Positions 50,707-64,000 of a stretch of DNA of 64,000 nucleotides are shown here, in pieces. The position numbers and the translations under genes are program-made. The stretch spans positions 62,001 through 126,000 of the forward strand of contig QJNS01000186.1 in assembly GCA_004154925.1 (NCBI GenBank), in the 5' to 3' direction. Source of the stretch: Monosporascus cannonballus. Lineage: Eukaryota > Ascomycota > Sordariomycetes > Xylariales. Numbering within the stretch: position 1 is the stretch's first letter; the number at the start of each line of letters is the position of its first letter. The notes beneath the pieces are model-generated. The model saw only the letters and a list, made by a program, of their open reading frames with translations. It ran no database searches and was not told where the DNA came from.

Positions 50707-51765
50707 AACAGTTAATATTAAAATTTTCTAAAATTCGGAATTTTCGCAAAAAAAGGATATTTTATTTTTAATGTAATTATTATTTTATTAATATAAGTTC
50801 GCATAAACATTTTTAAAGTTCATCGATTGTTATTTATATTTAATAATATTATGCTAAATTATTAAGGTTTTTACTAATTTTAAATTTTGTTTAATTAAAT
50901 AAAAGCTAAATTTCATTAAATATAATAATTAATTATATATATATTATTTATAAATTTCGTACAAAATAATAATATTTTTTAAATGATATAAAAAATAAAT
51001 TAATAAAAAAGTTTAATACTCCGAATTATAAGGTTAAAGAATATAATTATTAAATTATAATTAATAAGTTTAATACGTAAAGAATTTTGGTAACGAAAAA
51101 CTAAATAAAAAATAAATATAATTATTTTTAAGAAAAAAAATAAATATAATTTACGTTAAAAAACCAAATAATTTCGGTTAAAATAAACATTCTTAAATTT
51201 TTACAGGTAAACCCGAAATATAAGAAAATTGCTTAAGAGTTATTGATATTTCTTATATTACATTATATAATAATAATTAACTCTTATTTAAATATATTTC
51301 GAAATAAAAGTTTAATAATATAAAACTTTAAAATATATTAAATTTTATAAAACTGTATTTGGGCTCTTTATTAAAATTAAAGACGAATTAGTTATTGGCT
51401 TTAAAAAATATATTAACGTTATTATTTGCTTTATTTAAAAGATGTTATAAGTTTTCTTTTCGCACAAATCGGCTATCGGTAAAAAAACAAATAATTCCGT
51501 TAAAAAGGCCGAAAATATTTTCGCATTATAGCAGATACGCGTTTATCTTTACAAACGCCTTGTTAATAATTTGAAAATATAACGCAAAAATAAAAGGCTT
51601 AAAAAATAATAATTCGCTAATAAAAAAGGCGTTAAATAAATTATTAAAATAATAATTCGCATTAAAGAATTAACTTAAAATACGGGGTTAAATATAAAGT
51701 AGATTTTCGAAATTCTTAATAATACTGATATTAATTAATTTAACGATAATACGTTATTTTGCGTC
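50707..51765 (+). repeat. Large inverted repeat, left arm, outer part
   Basis: Reads as an imperfect reverse complement of 62983-64000. Matching landmarks are TTTTATTTTTAAT (50760 versus 63940 region), AAATCGGCTATCGGTAAA (51465 versus 63262 region) and ATAAAGTAGATTTTCG (51696 versus 63040 region). It stops at the E3 insertion (GCGTC at 51761-51765). It is AT-rich with transitions and has no readable gene. Confidence 0.8.
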
Positions 51766-51971
51766 TATAAAAATACAGCCTCTATGAGAATAAGGCTAGT
51801 AGCCGACCAGCTACCGATCAGCTACTGACCTACTTACTAATATAAATCTACTATCTAGCAACTAATGGGAAATACTAGATGGAAATAACCTAATATATTT
51901 ATTTTTTGGAATCTGCTTTATAAATAGTCGGAAATCACTTTATTCAACTTATAATTATTTATTATTTTATA
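51766..51971 (+). repeat. 5' LTR of E3
   Basis: 206 bases starting TATAAAAATACAGCC (from TGTGAAAATACAGCC), preceded by GCGTC. Confidence 0.87.
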
Positions 51972-54900
51972 ATATTTTTATTTTTATTATAAAAAATAAC
52001 GTAATAATTATTAAAAGTAAAACTTGTTAATTGCAAAACGAACGTAAGTTGTTAATTTAAAAAACCGTTAATTAAAATTTAACTGATAAACGATTGATTA
52101 CGATATAAAAATAAATTAAAAAGCTTATAATAAAGCCTTAAAGAATAAAATATTACGGTTTCCAGAATTTTAAATTTCCTTATATATATAATAAGAACGT
52201 ATTTTAATAACCGTTAATTAAACGGTTAGAAAACGGGCGTAATATAACGACCGCATTCCGGTATTCAAAATTAGAAAGGGTTAAGCCTTTTAATAATAAT
52301 TAGATTTTAGAAATTATTCGTTAATAAAACGAATAATATTTGAAATTATTCCGATAATTAGCCGAATAATAAGTAATAGCATAAATTAAAAAAGTAAAAT
52401 TTTATAAGTTAATTACGATATCGTTATAAAAATTTATGTACGATAAATAAATATCGTATTATAATTGTTCGAAACTTTTCAAACGCATATTAATTAAAAA
52501 AATTAAATAAAAGTTATTACAAAAACTTATATTAACAAATTATAGCGAAATTCCTTTATTTATATCTAATGGGTTATAAGCTATATAAACGTTTTTATTA
52601 TAAGCGCTTAATAATTATATCGCGTTACGTTTAATTACTTTAATTACGAAAGAAAATTAAAAAATAAAAGATTTATAGATGTATATAAAGAAAAATTACG
52701 TAAATTCTAGTTTTCTCGATAAAAAATATAAGGAATAATTTATGGAATTACAATAACAATCCGATTAATCGCCGTTAAATTTTTACGTTAAATAAAAGCT
52801 TTTAATTTATAAAATAAAATTTACGAACGTTCTTAATTCGGAAATCAATTAAAATAATAAATGTTTTATTTTTCGTTATTTTTATAAATTAATATCAAAA
52901 TTACGAAATATTTTATTACGAAAAAACGTTAAACTAAAACTAATTAATAACGTAATAAATAAAATAAAACGTTATTACGACATTTAAAAAAAGCGAAAAA
53001 AAACCGATTATTTTCCGCTAAAATTATTAACAAAAATAAACGATTTTATTTTAACGTTTTCGAAAAAAGAAATTCTTAAAGCAAATTAAAAGCGCTATAT
53101 AAAAGTAATAAAAACCGTAAACGTTTTTATATTCGAAAAACAAATAATCGTTAATTTAATTCCAATCGGAATAAATCCGTACAACTTAATATCTTTAATT
53201 TTTATAAGGGCTTATTTAAGTATTATAACAATAAAAAACCAGGCTATAAAAATATAAATTACAAAACTAAAAGGAATATAAAAACCCTATTATTTCGATT
53301 TACGAAAACCTACTTTCAAAGGGCGTACAAAACGTTATAATATATAACGATAAATTAAATTAATTTATAAACGTAAATCTAAAAAAAAGTTGAAATAAAC
53401 GTTTACGTCCAGTTTATTTCGGCTAATAATTACAGAATAATTAAAATAGAGTTATTCTTTAGAAAAAAGTATGTATTAAGAAAAGTACGAGGAATATAAC
53501 AATATAAATAAATATAAATCCCGGAATATAAGTAAATATTATAAGCAGAAAGTTAGCGAAAAAAACTTAACCTTTAATTAATTTTCGTAAATATTCCGGG
53601 CCTTTTCGGCGTAAACAACACGTATATCAAATGTTATAAGGTTTATAAAATTTTTGTTAATATAATAAATAATAACGAAAATCAACGAAAATTTAAGTAA
53701 ATTTATTTTGCAATATGCTGTAATCGGAAAATACTTAATATTTTATTATTTAAATCTGAAATAAATAAATTAAAGATTTTACTCAATATAACTATATATT
53801 AATAATTATACGAATTATTATAAAAAATTAATAAATAAAAAATTATAAACTTAACGTTTTTCAATAAACCAATTTATATTGTTAACTTAATAAGCTTAAC
53901 CGAAAAATTAAATATCTCGGAATTTAAGAAATAACAAAAATAAAAAATAACCGACTTTTTTATATACTTAAAGAATTTCCGGCCAATATATTCCGAAAAA
54001 ACAACTAAAAAAATATTTTAATTATTAAAAGTAAAATATGCAATATATTTAATTTTTAAAAACAACTCTTTTATTCGGCTTACTTTACCTTATTTCGAAA
54101 CCTTAAAGGAAAATATTCGAAAAATATATTCGAAAAAATCTAAAAGTAAACCGAATACGTTATTCGAAAGCGAATATAAAAGCACTAATATTATTTATGC
54201 TTAAAAAACGGCAATTTCCGACTATATATCGATTATAAATAGTTAAATCGAGTAACGATAAAAAATTAATACCTTTTATTTTTAATTTTAAAAGTAATAG
54301 ATCGCCTAACGTTAATTAAGATATTTACGAAAATTAATTTAAAAAAAATTATTATCGTATTAAAAGTAAAAAAAGCGATTAATAAAAAAGTATTTTCTTA
54401 ACGCAGCATAAGTAATTTAAATATACGATTATATTATTTAACGTTATTAACGCGTTAATTATGTTTTAAACTTATATATATAAGATATTAACTAAATTAA
54501 AGAATTATATATACGTAATATATTTAAATAATATAATTATTTATTTCGATAAACAAAAAAATATACGAAATATTTTCAACTGGTTTACGAATAATTATTA
54601 TAATATTAACTATTTGCTAAAACGTTTAAATACGATTTTTTTAAAAAAAATAAAAGTTTTAATTTTTATAATTAATATTAATACTTTAGAAATAAAGTGC
54701 TAACGGGTTAATATTATCGAAATATAGCCAAAATCAAAATTAACTTATAATATTTAAATATTTTTGATATTTATAAATGTTTATCAAAACTTTATCGCGT
54801 ATTATTTACGTATTACCAAACTTATTATTAGATTTTTAAAAAGGGCATAAAACAAAAATAAAGTAATAAAATTTCAATAACCCAAAAAAATTAAAAAAAA

Positions 54901-57558
54901 CGTTCCGAAACTTAAAAAATATCTTTTAGTCGACGACTATTTTCTGATATTAAGATAATACCAAAAATGCTAAGGTTAAAATAAACGTTTTAATAAAAAT
55001 TATATTAGGAATATTTTCATAAAAATATGAAAAATATTAATATCTAATCGTTTATTAGTTATAAAAGTTAAATTTAATCAAAAAGGAATAAGTTATAAAA
55101 CAATAAAAATTATTAGTAATTATAAAAAGCTTAAAATATTAACGGTAATATCCTAAAAATACGGAAAAAAGTTTTTTAATACTTATTAATTATATAACGC
55201 TGAAGAATACAATAAAGGCGCCGGCGCGTAATTTTAAAAAGAGATTAGCTCGATAAATTTATTATTTTACGGAATTTAATTTTAAGATCTAATATCGACC
55301 GGACGCTGTTAACTCGGCAAATATATTATTTAAACGCTCGAATTACATATTAAAGGAAATTACGTATAAAGATATAATTTTTACGTTATTTAAAATATTC
55401 GGATTTACGAATAATATGTCGAAAAACGTACGAAAAAAGATTGCAAATATATAATATAATTTAAAATATTATAATAAAATAAAAAGCCTTATACAAATAA
55501 TATAAAATTTATTTATTATAACCTTTTTAAATACATTTTAAATGGCGAAAGTTTAAATAGTTATTATCCGTATAAAAAACGGAAAACTTTTGTTATATAG
55601 TTATAAAAAACTTTCGAAAAAAAAATAAAGAACTATATATTTTTCAAAATTATTATTTGCAAATAATAATATAAGCGTAAATTATAGTAATAATACTCTT
55701 AGCGGTTAAATAACGGTAATCGTAAATTACGACCGTATTATAATTAGATTCCTAAAATTTTAAAAGAACGAAATTAATATTAAGATTATTATTTATAATT
55801 AATACTTTATACGTTTTTTAGTAAAAATAATTATTTAAGAACGAAATAATATTTTAACCGAAAATTTTCCGATACTTTTATAATGAAGTTCGAAAATTAT
55901 AAATTAAAAATTTAAATATTATGGAATTAATACGGAGAACTAAATACTAAACCGGAATAAAAAAAGATATTTCGTAAATTTAAATAATATTTTATATTAT
56001 CGGGATAAATTTATAAACGCCTTATAAAGCCCTTTAAGGAAATAGTTAATTAATTAATATTGTAATAATTTAAAGGCAAAATATATAAGATATATTTATA
56101 TATTAAAAATTATAACCAGAAACTTTTATTAGAAAAATATAGCGAACGATATCAAAATATATATTAAATAATATCCAAATTATTAGAGCATATTAAAATT
56201 ATGCTATAAATTTTATAAACAATTATAGCTTTTACCGTTATTTGAATAACTTTTTAAAAAGAAATTTATTAGATTTTATTACGAGGCTTCCTAAAAGTCT
56301 AAGTTTAAACGAGTTAAAGTACGATATAATTCTAGTAATCGTCGACCGTTTTACGAAATTAAAATTATTTATATTTACGGTTAAAACCTTAACCGTAACC
56401 GAATTAGCTCGATTATTTTATAATCAGGTTCAATATAAATTTAATACGTTAGCCGGAATTATTAATAATAAAGATAAATTACTTAAAAATTAATTTTAGG
56501 CGGAATCTTACAAAAAACGAAAAATAAAGTAACGAATATCGACCATTTATTATCCGTAAATTAATATGTAAACGGAACGTATTTATTAGGTTTTAAAATA
56601 TTATTTTTGTAATTATATTAATAAATATTAAGATAAATAAAAAAAAGTTATTACAAAATATGAAATTCGTATATAATAATATACGAAATACGTTTACCGG
56701 CCTTTTTCCGTTCGAAATTTTATATAAGTATTATTTAAGAATAATAAAATATTTTTATAAAAGTTTAAGAGACAAATATAAAGAATTAAGAAATATTTCG
56801 AAAAAAATAACGATTATTTATCGAATAATATACAAATACTAAAAGAAATAACAATAACCTAAATAAATATTATAATTAACGTTATACGTCTATAGCATTT
56901 TAATTAAGATAATAAGAAAATTTATTAATTAAGAATTTTAAATTTCAAAATAAAAAAATTATATTTATTTATATTTAGATTACGATTAAAGAGTATATAA
57001 GCTTTTAAACATATAAAGTAATTTTTTAATTAAATATTAACGAATATATAATATATTTCCAATATTTTTAATAAAACCGTAATATAATTAGAAATAGAAA
57101 AACGTTTAAATAGCGTTACTAGACCTAATAAAGAAATAAAAAAAACAAGTAATAAAGAATATCGTTTATTACTAAAATAATTAAGGGCAACGTAAATATC
57201 TAATTAAATAAAAAGGTTGGCCTGCCTAATATAATACGTAAAAACTTCGAAAATATTTCGAATACGCGTTTAAGATATTATAATATTACGAAAAAAAATT
57301 AAATACGTATATAAGAAATAAAATAACTTAAAAATTATAAGGTAATAATAAATTAATCGAAAATTAATTACTAAATAATTATAAAAATTATAAAAAATAA
57401 TTTTAAGCGATATTAAAATATTATTTGGTTATATAATTATTTTTAAGTTTTTGGCAAATAATTACTTTATCGTATGCCAGTCGAACACTTCTAAATAACG
57501 TAAAAAAATAATTTTTATCTTAAAAATAAAATTTTGCGCTTAATTATTAAACCTTGTA

Positions 57559-58350
57559 TTACTTAGCTTTTAATAAACGTATTAAAAAATTAATAAAAAA
57601 TATCGGAAAATAATCAAAAAATATACAATAATAAAAACCGGATATATTTATTAAATTTATTTAGCGTAAAACTCGAAAAAAACTTAAAAAAAGTTTATTT
57701 TTTACGAAAGAAGAAATTTAAATAACCGGAATATAATTTGTTATTAGTCGAAAATAAAGCGCTGTTTTTAAAACGTTTAATATATTTAGGTTTAATAATA
57801 TCCTTGCCGAGCAAAACCGTTTTTTAATTATAGTTATTAATAAATGTCAAAATTTTATTAAGATATTAAAAAACGGGCGAAACATATTCGTAAACACGAA
57901 ACGTAACGGTATAACGGCTTTCGAAAATTATTTTACTTATAAAAATACCTTAAAATTATGCTTAATTAGAAATTAATTGCGGAACAATAAAAAAACCGTA
58001 ATACTTATAAAAAGGACTTAAATTTGTAAATTTATAAAACGGCATTAAAATCAAACCTTTATAGTTATAACGAATAATTAAAAATTAATTTTCGTTATAT
58101 TAAAAAAATAATATTTTTAATAATAACCGTATTAAAAGCGAATTCGGTTTTGCAAAAGACGTCGAATCGACAACCGATTGTAATTACGTTAAAACGTTCG
58201 AATTAGGTATTTGCAGCATAAGCTTTTTCGAGCTCGTCGATTAATTTTTAATTATTGATATCGAATTAAGAAATTATTTAAGCAGTATTTTTAAAAAATA
58301 TTCGGAATTTAAACGGAAATTAAATAATAATATTAAGAATATTAAAAATA
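57559..58350 (-). pseudogene. Antisense reading frame in the 3' region of E3
   Basis: The third copy of the antisense frame described for E1, more decayed. Minus-strand blocks PFYKFTNLSPFYKYYG, LIDELEKAY and GCRFDVF align with E1's PFYRFTNLNPFCKYYG, LINEFEKVR and GRRLDVF. It ends RLLKAK with a stop at 57559-57561. No family is recognised. Confidence 0.42.
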
Positions 58351-58939
58351 ATTATTTACCGCGTAAAACGCTTTATAATAATAATTAATTACGACGTAAT
58401 TTAAGGCGTACGAAATTTAAATATAAATCGTACGGTAATTAAAATAATACTGTATTACGTAAATATAATACGGCTTATGATCTTTCGTAATACGACTGAT
58501 ATTTATTGTATTATCGACATCAAAAAGATAACGTGAAAAAAATCTTAATTCTTATTAATATCAAAATATTATTTCTTTTAGAATTTGTTATAAGAAAAAA
58601 ATATAGCGAACGAAAATAGTACGCAAAATAAACGAAGAAAACGAAATAAAATTAAAAAAACGGAAAACCAAACAGAATGCGTACATAAAAGAAATAGAAA
58701 TATGAACGCGAAAAAGAAAAAAAACTAAATAAAATAAAGTTAAAGATAAATTATAAAAAGAAATTAAACGGAACATAATTAATTACGTAATATAATATAT
58801 ATTAATTATCACGATAATTACTTATAATATAATATAACGGTAAATTATCGGTAAATATACGTAATCAAATTTGTATAACGTATTATATCAAATTAATAAT
58901 ATTATTATTAAGGATTAACAGCTTAAAAAAGGAAATAAT

Positions 58940-59145
58940 TATAAAAATATAACCCTTATAAAGATAAGGCTAGTAACTAACCAGTTACCGGTCAGCCACC
59001 GATCTACTTATTAGTATAAATCTACTATCTGGCAGCTAATAGGAAATACCAGATAGACATAACTTAATATATTCATTTTTTGAAATCTGCTTAATGACTG
59101 GTCGGAGATTACCTTACTTAGCTTACAGCTATCCATTATCTTACA
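58940..59145 (+). repeat. 3' LTR of E3
   Basis: 206 bases ending CCATTATCTTACA, followed by GCGTC at 59146-59150. Confidence 0.87.
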
Positions 59146-59150
59146 GCGTC

Positions 59151-60780
59151 TTCTGAGCTTAGGCATATAATAATTATTTCGTTATTATATTTTTTAATTT
59201 AAAAAATAAATCAAAATTTTAATAATTTAAAATTGTCAAAAAAGCTAAAAATATAGGGTGCGCAAATCGTATATATAATAAAAAAAGTATTTTATAATAA
59301 TAATAAAGGTATTACAAATTTCTTAAATATGAAAAATAATCAAAATAATAAAAATAATACGGATATAAAAGTGGTAAAAATAATTAAAAAGATAATATAA
59401 AAAATTGTAAAATTGATTTTTTGTTTAATATATTTTATTATCATAAAATATATAAGTTATCCTGATTAGAAAAATGTTAAATTTCTATATAGAATAAATA
59501 TATTTCAAATTTAGTAATATTTAAATTATTATAACCAAAAAATTTACAAAATTAATTAAAATATTTTTCGTATTTATTAATTAATTTATTGTGCTTTAAT
59601 ATTAAGCTTTTCTTTTAGTTAACTTATTATAATAATAATAACGTTTTTATTTTATTATTTTCGCTTTTAATTTTTCTTAAATATTTGATATATATCTTAT
59701 ATTTTTTCGCAATTTTATTACGATATCTTATAATAAAGAAATATACACCGCTTTATCTTTTTACGTACGTAAAATTATTCGTTTAATTTTTATCGTTAAT
59801 ATAAGTTTTTTTATATAATTTTACAGATTTATCAAAATCGATTTCGCTATAATTTAATAAGAAATTAAAAAGATTAACGATAACGTAAATATATTTTAAT
59901 ATAATATTAATACGTAAATAAGGGTGTTTTTAAAAAATTTAAAAAATATCTTTTTATTTGCTGAAAATCTTTTCGATAATGTTTTATAATTATATATACT
60001 TTAGATTATATAGCTTTTCTAATATACGTAATTTTATCTTCATTTAAGTTTATTTTCGAAAATAATAACGTATTTTGTAATATAAAAAAGGATTTGCTTA
60101 TTAATAACGCATTTAATATTATTAAGTAGGTATTTACGTTTAAAGATTACGAAATTATTACGATTAACTATATTATTAAAAATCTTACCGTTATTTGCAA
60201 AATCTTTTAGTCTGTTAATATATAAATAAGGTTTTTGTTATAATTATAAATAATTAATATATTTATTAATAATTCTTTTAGTAATTCCTTTTATTTTTGG
60301 CTTAAAAACGTTATTTTTAATCTTAACTTTAAAATAAAAACCGTTAAATATTTTAATATATTTACATACTATAAAAGAAAATTCGTATTTCACGATCTTT
60401 TTAATAAAGGCAAATATTAACAAATTTAATAATAAAATATGTTAATGCTATAAAAATATTTACGGTTTTATAAAATAAATAATAAATAATAATATTAATT
60501 TTATAAAATAATCCGCTATAAGCCGAACGAAAAAATCTTAAATTATAATATAAAAAACTATTATTATTTTATTTACCAAAATTCGTAACGTTTTTAAACT
60601 TATATTCGCTAGCAATTAATTATATAATATATAATATATATTTTTTTATTTTTATAATTTTTCATTACGAAAAACGTTAAATTTTATTACGAAATTACAA
60701 AATAACAGTTACGAAGGTCTAGGTCTATAACGTTATTAAGATATACAGCTAAAAAAACCGTTTTAAACTAGGGCAAGGCT
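59151..60780 (+). repeat. Large inverted repeat, left arm, inner part
   Basis: Continues the left arm after E3 and reads as the imperfect reverse complement of about 61214-62983. Good landmarks are ATTACAAATTTCTTAA (59313 versus 62808 region), TTTTATTACGATATCTTATAATAAAG (59713-59738 versus 62341-62366, shown here by position) and TAGGGCAAGGCT at the inner end (60769-60780 versus 61214-61225). No coding region can be read. Confidence 0.82.
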
Positions 60781-60781
60781 C

Positions 60782-61087
60782 TTAATGTAATCTATACGTT
60801 ATCTATTAGCAATTTCAGTATCTTAAGAGCTGCTAAAGTTAAAATAAAAGAAGGCGTGTTCGGGACACTTCAATAATGCGTATTTGTAGGGAATTAACAT
60901 TATCTTTAGCGAACCGTTCGGGTCTATTAATATTAGCATTTTCACTTTTTTTCTGCTAAAAATTACTGATTTTCTTAGCGGGCTTGAACGAATTATATTC
61001 AATCAATATATTAATTTTCTCTTACTTCAACTTTAGCAGCTCTTAAAGTGCTAAAACTGCTAATGAATAACGTATAGATTGCATTAA
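60782..61087. mobile_element. Small inverted-end (MITE-like) element in the spacer
   Basis: About 306 bases. The ends (about 60782-60840 and 61029-61087) are inverted copies of each other: TTAATGTAATCTATACGTTAT...GAGCTGCTAAAGTT against its complement. No transposase is encoded. It sits in the centre of the large inverted repeat. The exact ends and any target duplication are uncertain (TTAA-like at both edges). Confidence 0.6.
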
Positions 61088-61213
61088 AATGTGAGATAAC
61101 GAAGGTGCGACGCTAGTCACAATACCAAAAGGTCAGCAATTCCAAATCTCCAATTAGGGTTTGGACACCTTAATTTACCTTATAAGGACTAGCTGTGCAT
61201 ATCATCACATAAA

Positions 61214-64000
61214 AGCCCTGCCCTAACCTAAAGCCATTTTTTTAGCTATATATTCTAATAACGCTATAAACCTAAACCTTTGTAACTATTGTTTTACAAA
61301 TTCGTAATAAAATTTAACGTTTTTTATAATTAAAAATTATAATAATAATACTAAAAACGTAAAAAATATGTTATTTTTAATAAAAATAATTAATTATTTT
61401 CATTATTATTTTCGTAACTTTTCATTTTAATTTTTATTGTCGTATAAAAATATATATTAATAAGTTAATAAATATTACGTATATATCCGGAATATTACAT
61501 TTAATAAATAATTATTTTCGAAACATTATAAAAATAAAAAATACGTATTATGCATTACGTAATTAATTATTAACAAATACGAGTTTAAAAACGTTATAGA
61601 TTTCGATAAACAAAAAAATAATAATTTTTTTTCTATTTTATAATTTAAATTCTTTTTATAAAATTTTAAACGCCTTTATAATATTAATACGTTTTATTAT
61701 TAAATTTATTGATATTTATTTTTACCGAAAAATCGTAAATAACGAAAAATTATTCTTATAATTTATAAATAGATTAAAAGCATTTAATACTTTTTATTTT
61801 AAAATTAAAATTAAAAATAACGCTTTTAAATAAAAAATATAAACAAATTATAAAAAAATTGTTAATAAACGTATTAATTATTTATAATTTCAATAAAACA
61901 TTTATTTACATGTTAATAAATTAGGAAAGATTTATAAATTATAATAATATTTTCAATAATATAATTAATTATAATAATTTGAGTATTTTTAAAAAAATAT
62001 ATACCTGTTCGGTAATATTAAATACGTTATTAACAAATAAATCCTTATTTCGTATTACGAAATAAAATATTACTTTCGAAAATATACGTAATTACGAAAC
62101 TTTATTAAAAAGGTTTTAACAAATAAAAGGATATTTTTAAAATTATTAAGAAAAAAATCTATTAATATATTAAGATTATATTAAAATATATTTATATTAC
62201 GGTTAATCTTTTTCATTTCTTATTAAATTATGGCGAAATTAATTTAATAAATTTGTAAAATTAAATAAAACAGCTTATATTAATAACAAAAATTAAGCGA
62301 ATAATTTTACGAACCTAAAAAAATAAGGCGGCGTATATTCTTTTACTACAAGATATCGTAATAAAATTACCAAAAAAATATAAAATATGTATTAAAATTT
62401 TGAAAAGAATTAAAAGCAAAAATAATAAAATAAAAGCGTTATTATTATTATTATAGCTTAATTTCAAAAAAACTTAATATTAAGATTTTATACATTAATT
62501 AATAAATACGAAAAAAGTTTCAATTATTTTTTTATTTTTTATTATAATAATTTAAATATTATTAAATTCGAAATATATTTATTTTATATCGGAATTTCAC
62601 ATTTCTCTAATTGAGATATCTTATATATTATACTATAACAAAATATTTTAATTTAAAATAATAAGGTCCAAAAAAATATTTTTATATTATTTTCTGTCTT
62701 TAATTATTTTTATTGCTTTTATAACTTTAATATCTTTAATATTTTTACAGCTTTATATCCGTATTATTTCTATTATTTTTATTATTTTTTGTAGTTAAGA
62801 AATTTGTAATATCTCTGTTATCATTATAAAATACGTTTTTTTATTACGTATACGATTTTTGTAGCCTATATTCCCAGTTCTTTTGAAAGTTTTAAATAAT
62901 TAAAACTTTAAATTATCGTTTAAATTAAGAAATATAATAACGAAACGATTATTTCGTATCTAAGTCCGGATAACGCAAAATAACGTATTATTATTAAATT
63001 AATCGATATAAATATTATTAAAAATTCCGAAAATCTGCTTTATATTTAATTTCGTATTTTAGATTAATTTTTATTAGAAATTATCGTTTTAATAATTTAT
63101 TTAAAACCTTTTTCTATTAGCAAATTATTATACTTTTTAAGTTTTTTACTTTTACGTTACGTTTCCGAATTATTAATAAGGTATTTATAAAAATAAACGC
63201 GTATTTGATATAACGGAAAAATATATTTAGTTTTTTCGATGGAATTAGCCGCTTTTTCGCCGGTAACCGATTTCTACGAAAAAAAACCTATAATACCTTT
63301 TAAACGGAACGAATAATAACGTTAATATCTGTTTTAAGGCTAATAATTAATTCGCCTTTAGTTTTATCGAAAAACTCGAATACGGCTTTATAAAATTTAA
63401 TATATTTTAAGGCTTTATATCGAAAAACCATTATTTCGAAATATATCTAAATAACGATTAATTATTATTATATAATTTAATATAAAAAATATTATTAATT
63501 TTTAAATAATTTGTTTATATGTCAAGTTTAGCCGTAAAAACCTGAATATTATTATCCTAATCGAAATTAGTTTTAACGTAAATTATATTTATGTTTTACT
63601 TATTTTTTCGTTACGAAAATCTTTTACGTATTTCATTTATTAATTACGGCTTAATATTTATATTTTTTAATTTTAAAATTCGAAATATTAAATTTTTTTA
63701 TTTAAATTATTTTTAATATAATTTTAAAAACATTATTATTTTAAATGAAATTTCTAAATAACATATATATAATTAATTATTATTTTCGGCTAAATTCTGC
63801 TTTTAATTTATTTAAAAAGGCTTAAAATCGATAAAAGCTTTCATAATTTTAATATAATATTATCGGGTATAAATAATAATTAATAAACCCGGAAAGCTTT
63901 TTACGTAAATTTGTATTAATAAAATAATATTTATATTAAAAATAAAATATTATTTTTTTCTCAAAGTCTCTAATTTTAAAAGATTTTGATATTAATCGTT
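61214..64000 (-). repeat. Large inverted repeat, right arm (runs off the window)
   Basis: At least 2787 bases that pair with 60780-59151 and 51765-50707. It is uninterrupted where E3 sits in the left arm (around 62983), so it preserves the empty E3 target. It is RIP-like and AT-rich, with no recognisable protein on either strand. The arm was still matching at base 64000, so its full length is unknown. Confidence 0.8.

Larger units (their letters stand above)
51766..59145 (+). mobile_element. Element E3: full-length RIP-degraded gypsy chromovirus, 7380 bp
   Basis: Two 206-base LTRs (51766-51971 and 58940-59145) lie between perfect target copies GCGTC (51761-51765 and 59146-59150). It is the same family as E1 and E2. 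Protease is near 53510-53800, reverse transcriptase around 54400-54830 with a decayed YLDD site near 54520-54550, and RNase H after it. Integrase is the best kept part, open at 56242-56493 (LLDFITRLPKSLSLNE, VIVDRFTKLKLF) and 56660-56842 (KFVYNNIRNTFTGLFPFE). A chromodomain region lies around 57130-57250. E3 interrupts the left arm of the large inverted repeat; the right arm keeps the empty site. Confidence 0.9.

Noticed and set aside
61214..61250. CCCTAACCTAAA-like words as telomeric repeat
   Set aside because: Only one short irregular occurrence, no tandem array.
1..64000. tRNA, rRNA or CRISPR
   Set aside because: No cloverleaf, rRNA core or regularly spaced repeat was seen; CRISPR is not expected in a fungus.

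Overview
The window looks like a piece of a filamentous ascomycete (Pezizomycotina) chromosome. Short spliceable introns, a Zn2Cys6 regulator with an AflR-type C-terminal region, and a non-reducing iterative polyketide synthase (PKS) all point that way. The DNA has two compartments. Base-balanced, gene-bearing sequence runs from about 27504 to 48362. It is flanked on both sides by very AT-rich DNA made almost wholly of transposons broken by C-to-T/G-to-A changes, as repeat-induced point mutation (RIP) produces. The species cannot be named from the sequence.

Left block (1-27503). It resolves into nested LTR retrotransposons, most placed by exact 5-bp target-site duplications (TSDs). Element A (plus strand, Ty3/gypsy chromovirus, start outside the window) has a 3' LTR split into three pieces. 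Element B (3773-20239, minus strand, TSD CGGAA) and element E2 (20314-27174, TSD AATCC) both sit inside that LTR. B in turn holds two solo LTRs (7942-8326 and 19174-19589) and a small non-autonomous element C (8929-17813, TSD ATGCG). C itself holds element E1 (9305-16668, TSD AGGCG). The deepest path, A>B>C>E1, is four levels.

Gene island (27504-48362). Six genes form a secondary-metabolite cluster: an AflR-like Zn2Cys6 regulator (+), cytochrome P450 no. 1 (-), a seven-exon non-reducing PKS (+; SAT-KS-AT-PT-ACP-ACP-reductase, 2273 residues, no methyltransferase domain), a secreted FAD-dependent oxidoreductase (+), a 14-TM-type MFS exporter (-) and a second P450 (+) paralogous to the first. 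The PKS should build a non-reduced, cyclised aromatic chain and release it as an aldehyde. The P450s and the flavoenzyme would then oxidise it, the exporter would move it out, and the regulator would switch the genes on. TCG-N5-CGR sites of the kind AflR binds occur in the three main promoter regions, though about two would be expected by chance. The product cannot be named.

Right block (48363-64000). A degraded Fot1/Pogo transposon (48365-50199, TA duplication) closes the island. Beyond it lies a very large imperfect inverted repeat. The left arm (50707-51765 plus 59151-60780) is interrupted by gypsy element E3 (51766-59145, TSD GCGTC). The right arm (61214-64000) runs off the window and keeps the uninterrupted site. 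The 433-bp spacer carries a small element with its own inverted ends.
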